Shown one piece after another: positions 10,305 through 20,252 of a DNA stretch of 64,000 nt. The stretch is taken from contig KN805371.1 in NCBI GenBank assembly GCA_000818945.1, forward strand, positions 186,001-250,000, in the 5' to 3' direction. The position numbers and the translations under genes are program-made. Under the pieces are notes generated by a model, which was not told where the DNA came from, ran no database searches, and saw only the letters and a program-made list of their open reading frames with translations. Positions within the stretch are counted from its first letter, which is position 1, and each line of letters opens with the position of its first letter. This stretch comes from Schizochytrium sp. CCTCC M209059 (lineage: Eukaryota > Sar > Bigyra > Thraustochytrida > Thraustochytriidae).

Positions 10305-10452
10305 TTCGCACCAGCCAGCTAGCTTGTCCCTTTGCTTATCGTCACACAACTTCAATGCCAAATTCTGGTTGTCGGTGGTCATTGTCTTTGCCCGGCCATC
10401 GATTCGTCTCAGCGGAACAGCGCACAACAAACCTACAAGTGGCGAGCGTGCA

Positions 10453-11472
10453 ATGGCTACAGCGCGCAAGCAACAGGGCGCCATCGCGCTGGAGGCTTGG
10501 CGCGGCCTGTGCGTGCCGACCACCACCAGCGAGCCCACGCTTGACGACCTCCGAGATGATGGAGGCAAAAGACGACATGGGTCACAGCGGGTGGACCGGG
10601 CGCGTCCTAAGGCCCGAGGCGCTGTGACTTCTTCTCGAGACGCCGTGGCGGCATCGAGGGAGCAAGACGAAAGCGTGGGAGATGTGGCACTAGGGCCACG
10701 TGCCGCGGCGCTTGCCGTTCTCGGCCATGTAGCCGTGCGAGCAGCGACCAGGCCATTTGGGTTCTTTTCTCCAACGCTCTTCAACAAAGATGAAAACGAT
10801 GACGCGGCCAAGCAAAGCAAAAAACGACCTCGCGACCGATCCTCCACGAGTGTTGGTGAAAACGAAAATCACGCAAGTGCAGACGAAGAGTTCACTGCAA
10901 CGCCAAGAGCATGCAAAGGCTGCTGGACCCTCCTCGTGCCAGGAGAATCGTGCTCTCTGCGCACAGAGCCACAGCGAACGCCCAAACGCTTGTGCTCAGA
11001 AAAGGGCGGTGGGCGTGCTGTTCTTGTCGCATCGTGCCACGTGTGTGGCGCGCACACGGTTCTGGGCAGAGGTCCTACACGTAAGGAAAAGAAATGGCTT
11101 CGCCAAGAGGCCGCCGACCCGACGCAAGCTCGAAAGCGGCGTCGCCGCGGTGCCAAGACCCCCCGGGGCAAGCAGCAAAAGAGTGTGCCGGCAAAGTCGC
11201 AGTCTTCATCAGAAGTCCGCGTCGCTGCTGCCAAAGCACTTGGCGTGCTCGCGGCATCGCAAGCCGCCAGAGCTCATGGTGGTGATTCTCTCTTGGATCG
11301 CCTTAGTCGCAACAAACAGCAACGATCCATTGCAGCATCTCTGACATCTGCGCGCACGAATACAAGTGCAAGTACAAGCGCAAGCGCAAATGCTTCAAAG
11401 CCCGCCGCGGGCCAAACAAAACCTCCTTCGACATTACAGTCTTTTTTCGCTGCACTCAATCGCGGCAAGTGA
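10453..11472 (+). CDS. RPR2/Rpp21/SNM1-like RNase P protein subunit
   Basis: 339-aa basic protein from the ATG at 10453. The core is a split zinc ribbon: C154-x2-C157 followed by WTLLVPGESC, then about 38 residues later C195-H-V-C198. This C-x2-C...LL(I/V)PG...C-x2-C pattern is characteristic of the RPR2/Rpp21/SNM1 subunit of RNase P and MRP, which act in tRNA 5' maturation and rRNA processing. A basic KKRPRDR stretch and an RKRRRRG cluster would suit RNA binding and nuclear import. The protein is longer than usual for the family, with a low-complexity Ala/Ser/Thr tail ending in STLQSFFAALNRGK. The same frame is open upstream to 10324 but without family resemblance. Stop is TGA. Confidence 0.75.
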   Translation: MATARKQQGAIALEAWRGLCVPTTTSEPTLDDLRDDGGKRRHGSQRVDRARPKARGAVTSSRDAVAASREQDESVGDVALGPRAAALAVLGHVAVRAATRPFGFFSPTLFNKDENDDAAKQSKKRPRDRSSTSVGENENHASADEEFTATPRACKGCWTLLVPGESCSLRTEPQRTPKRLCSEKGGGRAVLVASCHVCGAHTVLGRGPTRKEKKWLRQEAADPTQARKRRRRGAKTPRGKQQKSVPAKSQSSSEVRVAAAKALGVLAASQAARAHGGDSLLDRLSRNKQQRSIAASLTSARTNTSASTSASANASKPAAGQTKPPSTLQSFFAALNRGK

Positions 11473-12542
11473 GCAGGTCTCGTTATGGCGTTCGACACTT
11501 TGTTCATACAAAACGTATGCACCTTTAGAGTTGTCTGGCTTCCAACAACTTGCCTTCTCATCCATATCTTGTACAATTGCTCGATCCTGTTGCTTTTCCA
11601 TGCCTCTCGACAAGCAACTTTCTGTTCTTTCCTTTTTACGTCTTCTACTTTTGTCAGAATTAGAAACGCGCAACTTAACATAACGTAGCAGCTCATTGTT
11701 CCTTGGTCTCCTATTCTCTGCCTTTGCCTCTGATGCCGTGCTTGCCGCACGCACATGAACCTCAACTATGTAGTCTATACAAACGAGCGCAGTGTCGTCA
11801 CACATATATATATATATATATGAAATCTACGCTCGCTGCTGAATCTAAAACCTAGGCCGTGGCCAAGGCTATCATGCAAGGCCCTAGCCGTGAACCCATG
11901 CAGCTCATCTGAAACCACCGTCCTCCCGTATTCTCCCCACGCCGCACTCACGGCCATCATCCGCCAGCGCGTCGTGCCACCTTTCTTTCCCTCGTTTCCC
12001 CACAGCAAAATGAAGGCCGTCCACTTCTCCTCCTTCGTCGCAGCCCATCCTCACTCCCATCATTCAGGGCCACGCCTCCCTCCAGACCAGACCGCGGGAG
12101 CCGCGAGCGGCCGCGGCCTCGGTCCTCCTCGCTCGCACGGCAAGACGGGCGCGGGCGTCCTTGCGTCCTCCCTCGCCGCGCCGGGCCGCGGGTGCGAGAT
12201 TCTGGGAGCGCGACGGAAGCAAGTCCCCGAGCGCGTGCAGCGATACGTAGTAAAGTAGGAGTTCTCACAACGGTAGCCAGTGGTTAGGTAGTCTCGGGTG
12301 GGCCGAGTCGTGGTAGTACGCAAGCAGGAGGCAGGGTGCGTGACGCCGGCAGAGCAGAGCCCTTTCTGCCGAGGCAGCGCGCGGGCGGCGGGTCGCGTCT
12401 GCCGCCGCGCCCGGGCCCTCCGGCGGACGGCCCGTGCGCGTGCGAACGGAGGCGTCGCGGGCGGCGCGGGTGGACCTGCTTGGGCTTGTTTGGGATCGGG
12501 GCGGAGCGGAGCGATTCGATTTGATTGAATTGGCCCGGGACG
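11473..12542. other. Intergenic region, no supported gene
   Basis: About 1.07 kb. The first half is AT-richer and includes an (AT)n tract at about 11804-11822. The second half (12060-12540) is very GC-rich and probably carries the promoter or leader of the two-TM gene. Open frames here are composition artefacts. Confidence 0.5.
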
Positions 12543-13232
12543 ATGAGCCTTAGACCGTCTCACGCGAGCTCGCAGGTGACCCCGGCACAGCTGGACACGG
12601 TGGAGAGGGTGGCGCAGTTCCTAGAGACGGCGCGCGTCGCATGGGCGAGTCTTGTCGCCGCGTCTATCTTTGGCGCAGGTGCCATTGGCTTCTATTTGTG
12701 CATGGCCGTGTACCCGAACACGACGCTCTTCGAGGCCCTGGGTAACATTAGCCTGACGGTGCTGCTGCTCTTCACAACCATCTTCTCGTATCGCCAGGAG
12801 CGAGCGCAGCTTCGTATGGCGCTCCTCGTGGCTGGACAAAGGCACAGCGTCTCAAGATCTTTTGTCCTTGAGACTGTCCTCAAGTGGCGCCAAAACGCCA
12901 AACGATTTCCTATTGCGGCAAACCCGTCTTCCTTCCGCCACCTCTTGGCCAACTATTCCGAGCCCGACAACGACAGCGATGCCGCGGAACGGGGAATCGA
13001 TGGCGATGACGATAGCGATTCTCAGGCGAATGGATATTCTTGGGAGTCTGTTTACAATAAGATCATGGCCCTATTGGGATTTGCAGAGGGAGCCAACGAC
13101 GGAAAGACCTTTGCAGGTCGCGAGATTCACCCTAGCGCACGGAGCGCGCCGCACATTCCAGAGGATTCCATGTTCGACCTCGAGGCGCAGCTTGAAAACC
13201 AAAGAAGGCCCTCCTCGTCTCGTGGTCCATGA
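12543..13232 (+). CDS. Small two-TM membrane protein, unknown function
   Basis: 229 aa from the ATG at 12543. An amphipathic N-terminal stretch (VTPAQLDTVERVAQFLETARVA) is followed by two predicted membrane helices, about residues 34-57 and 65-82, separated by a short loop with an N-x-T site, then a cytosolic-looking tail with an acidic patch (DGDDDSDS, about 145-155) and a Pro/Ser-rich end. No domain recognised. The hairpin topology with a long soluble tail resembles many small organelle membrane proteins, but that is no basis for a function. An upstream in-frame ATG at 12525 would add six residues. Stop is TGA. Confidence 0.68.
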   Translation: MSLRPSHASSQVTPAQLDTVERVAQFLETARVAWASLVAASIFGAGAIGFYLCMAVYPNTTLFEALGNISLTVLLLFTTIFSYRQERAQLRMALLVAGQRHSVSRSFVLETVLKWRQNAKRFPIAANPSSFRHLLANYSEPDNDSDAAERGIDGDDDSDSQANGYSWESVYNKIMALLGFAEGANDGKTFAGREIHPSARSAPHIPEDSMFDLEAQLENQRRPSSSRGP

Positions 13233-13887
13233 CGTTGGCCGCTTCTTTTGCTGGCATATGAATTGCTGGCACCTGAATTGCTGGCACCTTTTAGATTTTG
13301 AAAAAGAAAAAAGTGACAATATCGTAGGAGAGTATGGGGCATAACTCTACACTCTGCGAACACTGTCGACCAGCAAAATGCGCATGCTTGCAAAGTACGG
13401 ACCAAGGCCGTTTTCCGTTGCTGGCACTTTTGCGCTTCTGACCTCTAACGATAAGCCCGATTATACTGTTGTTTTGTGCTCGATTCTTACTGTTATTACG
13501 TGATCTACTTATGCTATCATTTTGTGCTCACACGGTGTTGGCGTCGTCGCGACTGCTCGGCATTGAACTTCTATGGCGTTTCGTCAAGACCTTCAAGAAA
13601 GGAGAAGCTTTTGGCTGTCTCCATCGCAGGCTTTTTGACTTCTTGGTCTACGCGAAAACAATTTCGGGTAAGCCTTTTTCTAAGGTTAAGTTGCAGCGTA
13701 GATGTTTGGAATTGAAATTGTACGTCTAGCCTGCGTAAGTTGCAACGACCGATAGCCGCACGTGGCCGCAACAGATCACCACAACAGTGACAAAACATGG
13801 CAGACACCTGAAATTAAATTGGGTGTCCCATTGACTGGCCCCGCCGCCGCGACGACCCAATAAATCTCTGACCCGAGTGCGAGGACC
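13233..13887. other. Intergenic region with a short tandem repeat
   Basis: Contains three tandem copies of a 15-mer of the form AATTGCTGGCACCTG (13246-13290, first copy diverged), a related GCTGGCACTTTTGC at about 13421, and AT-rich sequence after that. No gene supported. Confidence 0.5.
13246..13290. repeat. 15-bp tandem repeat, three copies
   Basis: Copies at 13246-13260, 13261-13275 and 13276-13290 share TTGCTGGCA. They lie directly after the stop codon of the two-TM gene, probably in its 3' UTR. Confidence 0.8.
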
Positions 13888-16743
13888 ATGGACTTCTCGA
13901 AGTCATCGCGCCGCGCGCTGCGCAAGTTCGAGCACGAGAAACGGCAAAAGGACGCCGCAGATAGGCAAGAGTCACGCCGCCGCAAGCAGGAGCGCAAGCA
14001 GCGCAAAAATGCAGAAAAGGCCCGGCTCGCGCGAGAGATCCTCGTGGTCCCCGCCACCGCCACCGCCACCGTCACCGCCAACGACGAGGGCGAAGACGGC
14101 CAGACGTTGTACGGCAATGGTGTAGGCATTCCCGCGCAGTCGCAGGGCAATGATCAAGAAGGTGTCAAGCAGCTCAAGGACGCTGGCGGCAAGCTTTCCT
14201 CCGACGTGCTCAAGGTTCTACGCTCGGACGACGACGCTGGCGCAAGCGGTGGCGGAGAACCCTCGTCGCGCAAGAGACAGCGTCAGGACCGTCTCCAACG
14301 CAGTGTGGACAGCAAGATGTGGCGTCACTTCGACCGCAAGGACGCTGAGAATGCCAACCCCTTCTTTGCCACGTACTACCAGCAGCAGCTCGATATGAGC
14401 CCAGATGGCGAAGACTGGAACCAGCTTGCGGCCACGCTCGCAAGTAATCTCAAGGTTACGTTCCGGCTGAACAGGGGCAGACATCCGCTAACAGCTGCCG
14501 CTCTGGATGCCCGCCTTCGCGACGAATTCCAATTCCGAGGCAGTTTTGTCCGCGTTGGCGTCGACCAAATCCTTGCATCCGGCGAAGTTGTCAAGCCCAG
14601 TCCTTGGTCACGCGACCTGTGGCAGCTCGGCACTGATCGCATCGGTTTCAGCAAGGCCAAGACTCTCGAGCCACTCTACGAGACACTGCGACGTGAAGCC
14701 TCGCTCGGCCATCTCGCGCGCCAAGGTATTGCCTCCATGCTTCCTGCCATGGTCCTTCGTCCGCGTCAGGGACAGACCATTCTCGATATGTGTGGTGCGC
14801 CTGGAAGCAAGTCGGAACAGGTTTTGCAAATGGTGGGTCCAACGGGAGCGCTCGTGACCAATGACTCGGACCCAAAGCGCCTCGATTCTGTCTTTCGTCG
14901 CCTCAAGCATGTCGGGCACCCAAACCATGTGGTCATCTGCAGCCGGGGTCAGGACCTCGCGCAGCATGCCGGTGCAAATGTCTTTGACGGCATCATTTGC
15001 GATGTGCCCTGCAGCGGCGACGGCACGACACGCAAGTACCCGCATCTTTGGCGCCGCTGGCGGCCTCGCCACGGAGTACAGCTCCATGACCTTCAGCTTG
15101 ACCTTGCCAAGAGCGCGGCAAGTTTGCTCAAGGTTGGTGGCCGCATGGTGTATTCGACCTGTGCGTTGAACCCTGTGGAAGACGAGGCCGTAGTGGCCGC
15201 TCTGCTAGAGGCTGCAGGTGGGGCTCTCCGCCTCGTCAAGATTGACCTCGGCGCGTTTCGCACACGCGCAGGCATCGAGTCGTGGACTATCGACGATGAA
15301 ATGGCAAATGCTGGTCTCGACCGACCCGAGGATGAACAAGTCGATGGCTCAGGCACGGACACGCGTGAGAGCAAACCAGCACGGAAGCGGGCACGCAAAG
15401 GCCGCAAAGGCAAGGGCCAGGCGCCGGAACCGGTCACAGTAACGCCGACCATGTTGCCACCTTCGGATGCGCGACGCACGCGTAAGCTCAACCTTCCCTA
15501 CTGCGCACGCGTTCTTCCGCACGACAATGACACCGAAGGTTTCTTTCTCGCTCTCATTGAAAAGGTTGCGGACTGGAATCTCGTCGATGAATTTGAAAAG
15601 CGGGCGCCAGCAGAGCAACGTGCTAGCGACAGCAAGGAACTTCTCAGTAAACTCGGCTTTAACCCACGGATTGCTGCGGACGCCAAGCTACCCAAGTTGG
15701 CCTTTCTGGATGATCCCCCGAAGAAGATTCTCGATGCGCTTCGTGACCAGGTCGGTATCAGCGCTGAGGCTGATGCGCATCGTGACGTCCGCTTTCGCAA
15801 GCTCACTGCGCGCGACGAAAGCGTCGACAAGCGCTACAAGGCTGTCATGATGAGCAACGCAGCTGCGGCTGTCGTTGATGCAAAGTGGGCCGCTTCGGGA
15901 TCCGTTCCCGTCCTTCGTGCTGGCGTCGAGGTCGCGCACATGCGTTCCACGTCCACGGGCATGGCCTTTTGCGCCCTTCCGCAGGCCGGCCTTGCGCTTG
16001 CAGACACTCTTCTCGGTGACATGAACAGCGACGACGAAGAAGATGATGCTACTCCCAAGTTCGCTGCGGAACTTCCTCCGTACGACATGATGGCACTCCT
16101 CCAAGTCGTCATGGCAAGTATGAACAATGACAGCGACATTGAAGATGGCAGTGCAAGCGAAAGTGATGATGGCGGAGATGAACAGGATGCTGCGAAGAGA
16201 CGCAGAGGTAAGGCAGCTGCGCGTGGACCGCCCGTCCTTGAGATTGGGCAACTTGTCGTTGTGCTTGAAGATGAGGACATCGAGGACGACGAAGATCTTG
16301 AACTGTGCCAGCACCCTGCCTCGAATCTTCTCGTCGACTCCTCAGTGGGTGCCAATCTCGTCCTTGCGCTTCGTCCTTTCGAGATTACGACATCAAGTGC
16401 AACGGAAGACAGTGCGGCAGCTGCCGTTGCGGATGAAGCTGTTGAGGCCGGATCGAAGCGCCGCATGTCTAAGGCAGAGCGCAAGAAGCTCAAGAAGCAG
16501 AGTAAGAGCCAATCGTCCTCGGGAAAGACCATTTCCAGCTCCAAGGCCACAACCAAATCGAGTCAGACTGGGTCGGAGCCGCCCTCTTTGTTTGACATGT
16601 TTGCATCGACACCAAAGCCTGCTTTTGAGATGGTCATCCAGCTCCGCAAGATTTCACCGAGCCATGTAGAGGTCGTCACGGACTACTCTCGAATCCTCAG
16701 CTATGGCCTCACACTGCAGCATCATCTCTCGCAGCGCGCATAA
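13888..16743 (+). CDS. NSUN2/TRM4-like tRNA (cytosine-5) methyltransferase
   Basis: 951-aa SAM-dependent RNA m5C methyltransferase of the NSUN family. The SAM-binding motif DMCGAPGSKSEQ starts at D300. The two mechanistic cysteines are C375 in DVPCSGDG and C425 in STCALNP, 50 residues apart as in human NSUN2. The downstream block TMLPPSDAR...YCARVLPHDNDTEGFFLALI matches the NSUN2/Trm4 C-terminal part, so tRNA is the likeliest substrate. The N-terminal 60 residues are highly basic and helical, suiting nuclear or nucleolar import. Beyond about residue 560 the protein continues with long acidic and Lys-rich low-complexity segments (for example around residues 715 and 750-800), making it longer than usual. 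The start lies in a strong context (ACCATGG). Stop is TAA. Confidence 0.92.
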   Translation: MDFSKSSRRALRKFEHEKRQKDAADRQESRRRKQERKQRKNAEKARLAREILVVPATATATVTANDEGEDGQTLYGNGVGIPAQSQGNDQEGVKQLKDAGGKLSSDVLKVLRSDDDAGASGGGEPSSRKRQRQDRLQRSVDSKMWRHFDRKDAENANPFFATYYQQQLDMSPDGEDWNQLAATLASNLKVTFRLNRGRHPLTAAALDARLRDEFQFRGSFVRVGVDQILASGEVVKPSPWSRDLWQLGTDRIGFSKAKTLEPLYETLRREASLGHLARQGIASMLPAMVLRPRQGQTILDMCGAPGSKSEQVLQMVGPTGALVTNDSDPKRLDSVFRRLKHVGHPNHVVICSRGQDLAQHAGANVFDGIICDVPCSGDGTTRKYPHLWRRWRPRHGVQLHDLQLDLAKSAASLLKVGGRMVYSTCALNPVEDEAVVAALLEAAGGALRLVKIDLGAFRTRAGIESWTIDDEMANAGLDRPEDEQVDGSGTDTRESKPARKRARKGRKGKGQAPEPVTVTPTMLPPSDARRTRKLNLPYCARVLPHDNDTEGFFLALIEKVADWNLVDEFEKRAPAEQRASDSKELLSKLGFNPRIAADAKLPKLAFLDDPPKKILDALRDQVGISAEADAHRDVRFRKLTARDESVDKRYKAVMMSNAAAAVVDAKWAASGSVPVLRAGVEVAHMRSTSTGMAFCALPQAGLALADTLLGDMNSDDEEDDATPKFAAELPPYDMMALLQVVMASMNNDSDIEDGSASESDDGGDEQDAAKRRRGKAAARGPPVLEIGQLVVVLEDEDIEDDEDLELCQHPASNLLVDSSVGANLVLALRPFEITTSSATEDSAAAAVADEAVEAGSKRRMSKAERKKLKKQSKSQSSSGKTISSSKATTKSSQTGSEPPSLFDMFASTPKPAFEMVIQLRKISPSHVEVVTDYSRILSYGLTLQHHLSQRA

Positions 16744-17415
16744 CCCTCCTCTCCTCCCTCCCCCCTCCCAAAAAAAGGTAGAGAACTTTTCTCATTTTCA
16801 TCCTTGGAACTCACTAAAAGAGACGATTTTATCTTCGTCGCCTTGATGGCGCATTTTCATCCTCTCAACTCGCTGCTCGTGTGATTTATCAACGAATTCT
16901 ATTCGCTAATGTACGTACTAGGCGTAGGGCTACTAGACCTAAGTTGTACGAGCGAGCGCAAAAAGCTCATGTCTTTCTCCATTCCGAGGCTTACTAACTT
17001 AGTATTCGGTCATCTGTCGCAGCCTGAGTCGCTCTCATGATTAAGCCTATACTATAAACCAGATAGGCCTAACTAAGGGTGATCGATCGATTGCTAGTTT
17101 GCAGAAACAAATCGACTTGAAGGAGGTGCCTCGACGTGCGAACGAGCGTGCGCGCGAACGAGCGTGCGCGTGGACGCGCGTGCGCAGACAGCAGGGCAGC
17201 CGGCCAGCCCGCCCACGGTCAATAGGCAGATCTGACTGACGGCGAGGCACACAGAGAGGAGAGAGAGAGGGATAGAGACAGCCCGCGAGGCGAAGGCTTC
17301 GTCCATCCAGCACGGATACAACGCGCCTCGGGCGGGGCTGTCCCAGTGCAACACCCACGCGACCGCGGAACCGCGCAGACGCGCAAGATTCCCTTTTGCA
17401 AGCGATCATAGGAAG
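16744..17415. other. Intergenic region upstream of VPS37A-like gene
   Basis: 672 bp. The first part is AT-rich 3' flank. A TAGGCCTA palindrome is at 17064-17071, and a GA-rich tract at about 17254-17275 lies about 140 bp before the VPS37A-like ATG. No gene seen. Confidence 0.5.
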
Positions 17416-18555
17416 ATGTACGGCATGAGTGGCGGGGGCATGCATCTGGATAGAAATGCTCAAATCGACGAGCTTCTGAACACGCACCCGCAATGCAAAT
17501 TCACTCCCGAGAGGGGGGAGCTTGACTTTGCGCTGCAACTAAAGCGCCGCGACCGCTCGGATATTATCATTATTCGCATCAAACTGCCGGCTGACTTTCC
17601 CATCGAAGCTCCGCGCGCATTCGTGATCACCGAAAATGTACGACATCCCTGGATCGACCCGAACGGGCTCATCATCGGCTGCAGCAGCCTGAACTTATGG
17701 GCCTCGCGCAGCCGACTTGCCACAGTGGCCTCCGACATTCTCAATCAATTCATATCTATGCCGCCACAAATCGGAAGCATGTCCTCGTACTCATCGTCAA
17801 CGTCTTCGCCATCCCCTTCTTCCTCATCGTCGTCGTCAACACCATATCCGTCCTTACCGCAACGCAGACAGTCAACGCCAACCCCGCCGGGCGCTCGTGC
17901 GAGCGGCAGTGGCTATCAGCCCCGAGCTTCGATGCCGTCCCGCCAGTCATACGGGATGTCAACGTCTTCGTCCTCGTACACGAATCGAAACAAGACTGAC
18001 ACCTCGGACCAAGACTCAGCCGACACGGATGGCGTCTTCATTCCCCCCGTTCCCGATAGGATTGATGAGCTCGATGGGAAAACTCAGGCCGAGCTGGAGA
18101 AACTACTCAACGACGAGGACGAGCTCGAGAAGTTTTTCAAGTCACTTCCCATGCCAACAATGACGAATGAGTTCAAGTCAACGATTCTCAAGAGTAACGT
18201 GACGCAAGCAGAGAAAAACCTATCCTTCAAGGACAATATTGAACAGCTCCAAGCAGAAGTCCTCAAGTTGCAAGAGGAAGCCGTTCCTAAATGGAGTGCT
18301 TACAAGGAGCTTGAGACCCGTCAGAACGAGTCAATGCGACGATACGATCCACTCCGGCTCCTCACGCAACTCGAGTCGAGTTGCAACAAACTGGATGACG
18401 AATCTGAGCTTCTTGCCAGCGAATTTCTCGCCGAGGAGATCTCTCTGCCAGATTTTATCAAACGCCAGATTGAGCTTCGCAAACTGTACCACCTTAGAAA
18501 AGCCAAGGCAGAGCGCTTCCGCATCGAGCTCAAGCGCTCGGCTTCGACGCAATAG
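17416..18555 (+). CDS. VPS37A: VPS37A-like ESCRT-I subunit
   Basis: 379-aa predicted ESCRT-I component that acts with VPS23/TSG101 and VPS28 on endosomes to sort ubiquitinated cargo into multivesicular bodies. The N-terminal 10-115 region looks like a UEV/UBC-like fold (LKRRDRSDIIIIRIKLPADFPIEAPRAFVI, then HPWID). A Ser/Pro/Thr-rich linker covers about 120-200. From about 215 to 375 there is a helical Mod(r) domain typical of VPS37 (LEKLLNDEDELEKFF, then NLSFKDNIEQLQAEVLKLQEEA and a C-terminal coiled coil with LPDFIKRQIELRKLYHLRKAKAERF). The order UEV-like then Mod(r) is that of metazoan VPS37A rather than the shorter VPS37B-D forms. Stop is TAG; the gene converges on the charged protein gene with about 290 bp between stops. 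Confidence 0.88.
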   Translation: MYGMSGGGMHLDRNAQIDELLNTHPQCKFTPERGELDFALQLKRRDRSDIIIIRIKLPADFPIEAPRAFVITENVRHPWIDPNGLIIGCSSLNLWASRSRLATVASDILNQFISMPPQIGSMSSYSSSTSSPSPSSSSSSSTPYPSLPQRRQSTPTPPGARASGSGYQPRASMPSRQSYGMSTSSSSYTNRNKTDTSDQDSADTDGVFIPPVPDRIDELDGKTQAELEKLLNDEDELEKFFKSLPMPTMTNEFKSTILKSNVTQAEKNLSFKDNIEQLQAEVLKLQEEAVPKWSAYKELETRQNESMRRYDPLRLLTQLESSCNKLDDESELLASEFLAEEISLPDFIKRQIELRKLYHLRKAKAERFRIELKRSASTQ

Positions 18556-18848
18556 GCTTCGAACCTCAACGACAGCAAAGAGGTCTTGACCCACTGCGCG
18601 CTGTTTTTTGTAGTTTGCTCTCAAGAAGAAAAAAAAGCTTTGAGATAGTTGGCCTACATATACCGCTCTGCGGACCTTCTAATTGTCATTCGTCAAATTC
18701 TCGCTGTGCTGAGGGCAGGTTGCCTCTTGTTTTAGGCATTCTAGTTTATCACACTACCTACACACTATTTACAAAAAAAAAACATCATCCATCGTCCACG
18801 CTTGATGTCCATGTTTATCTAATTATACTTTGTATGTTGGTTTTAGGC

Positions 18849-20252
18849 CTATCGTCGATCGGATCGCACGGGCGCTAAAAGTTTGGACTCGTGCAGCGAC
18901 CGGACCGGACTTCGCATACCCCGTGGGAGGTTGGCGAGAAGAGACGCTTGCGGATTCGGCGCCACAACCGGCCCTGGTCGTCGTTTCGGCTTCACTTCTT
19001 CTACTTCGTTATTCTTCTTCTTGGTCGTGGTGGTAGTCGCAGTGGTGGTAGTAACCACCCGGCCCGCAGCTTGGGCAGGTGAAGGAAGCGCCAGTCGTTT
19101 TTTCTGAGCAATACGCGCCTCCCTTGCTGCGCGTGATCGGTCTTCGAGTTCCTGATGCAAATGCTCCCGTGCTTCATTGCACGACGACTGCACGCGGTGC
19201 AGACTTTTGCGTTCGGCATGCAGTGCGTCAACGATTCTGTCTAATTTCTGCAAAAAGGTTTCCTCGTCCACCTCTCGCTCATGCACAAACGCCACGTGCA
19301 AACGTTGCATGTCGGCTTTCAAAGCACTCACACGCTGATCAGAAGCCTGCAGACTGGCAAATTCATTAGCAGAGATCTCTGCTTCACTCTTGGGAATGAC
19401 CAGTTCCCCTCGATTTGCATGCCCATGGCTTCCATCTCCAATGCCAACATGCGGCACGCTGAGCTCGCTCCCCAGAGAAGCCATCTCTGCGACAACTTCG
19501 CTTGGTGCGTGCTTGTCCAATCGATTATTCGGATGATCACCATCACTTGCATTATCGCAGTCTTCACTCGCGGACGAGCGCCTTCGCCTCCTTCGCGATT
19601 TCACCCGTTTCGTAGTTTTGTGCGTTTTCAGCTCTTTTGCTTTGTTCTTTTCGGGACTGTCATTTGTAAGACGAGGAGTGCGATGCAAGCTACCGTCTAA
19701 AGGACGCGCACACCACGAAGCCATCGAAAGGTAGGCCTTCTCGACCTCTTCAGCTTTTTCGCGTCGACGGGTCTTTTGTTTGGCACTGATTCTTTTCTTG
19801 TGTTTCTTCTTGTTCGCCTTCAACAGCTTCAGTTGTTCTCGCCTTTTAGCCTTCACTTCGCTCTGTTGATTTGCCTCGTGGACAGTGTCTGAGAGACTTT
19901 CCTCACCCGCGATTGCGCTTGATGCAGCGACTTTGTCGTCCATCGTCAGCAACCCAGGACGATCATTATCGTCACAATCCACGGATGGATGATGGCTCTC
20001 CTCGGCACTTTGATCTTCTACAATGCGATGTGAACCTTCATGAGCATGAGCATCTGCATCTGCATCTTCGACTACATCTTCATCTTCATCTTCATCTTCC
20101 TCGTTCTTTGCGTCTGACTTCTTCCCCATCGCCTTCTTCTTTTTCCTTCCGAACTCCGTCTCGACCTCGTCCTTCTCGTCGTCGGTAGACACCTCCTCGA
20201 CTACTGAGGCGCCTTCGTCCCCAGAGTCTTGCTCGCGCGGAGACCCCGCCAT
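18849..20252 (-). CDS. Charged, coiled-coil protein with nuclear-localisation-like motifs, unknown function
   Basis: 467 aa from the ATG at 20252. The N-terminal third is strongly acidic (EDEDEDEDVVEDADADAHAHE). It is followed by very basic clusters (KKHKKRISAKQKTRRREK and KSRRRRRRSS) that resemble nuclear or nucleolar targeting signals. A predicted coiled coil covers roughly 320-415 (VSALKADMQRLHVAFVHEREVDEETFLQKLDRIVDALHAE). A Thr/Lys run and a Pro-rich tail end the protein. No catalytic domain recognised. It is divergent from the dynein gene. The frame continues upstream to 20384 with a further possible start, but that stretch is Cys/Ala/Ser low complexity. Stop is TAG and overlaps a TAGGCCTA palindrome. 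Confidence 0.68.
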   Translation of the reverse strand: MAGSPREQDSGDEGASVVEEVSTDDEKDEVETEFGRKKKKAMGKKSDAKNEEDEDEDEDVVEDADADAHAHEGSHRIVEDQSAEESHHPSVDCDDNDRPGLLTMDDKVAASSAIAGEESLSDTVHEANQQSEVKAKRREQLKLLKANKKKHKKRISAKQKTRRREKAEEVEKAYLSMASWCARPLDGSLHRTPRLTNDSPEKNKAKELKTHKTTKRVKSRRRRRRSSASEDCDNASDGDHPNNRLDKHAPSEVVAEMASLGSELSVPHVGIGDGSHGHANRGELVIPKSEAEISANEFASLQASDQRVSALKADMQRLHVAFVHEREVDEETFLQKLDRIVDALHAERKSLHRVQSSCNEAREHLHQELEDRSRAAREARIAQKKRLALPSPAQAAGRVVTTTTATTTTTKKKNNEVEEVKPKRRPGPVVAPNPQASLLANLPRGMRSPVRSLHESKLLAPVRSDRR

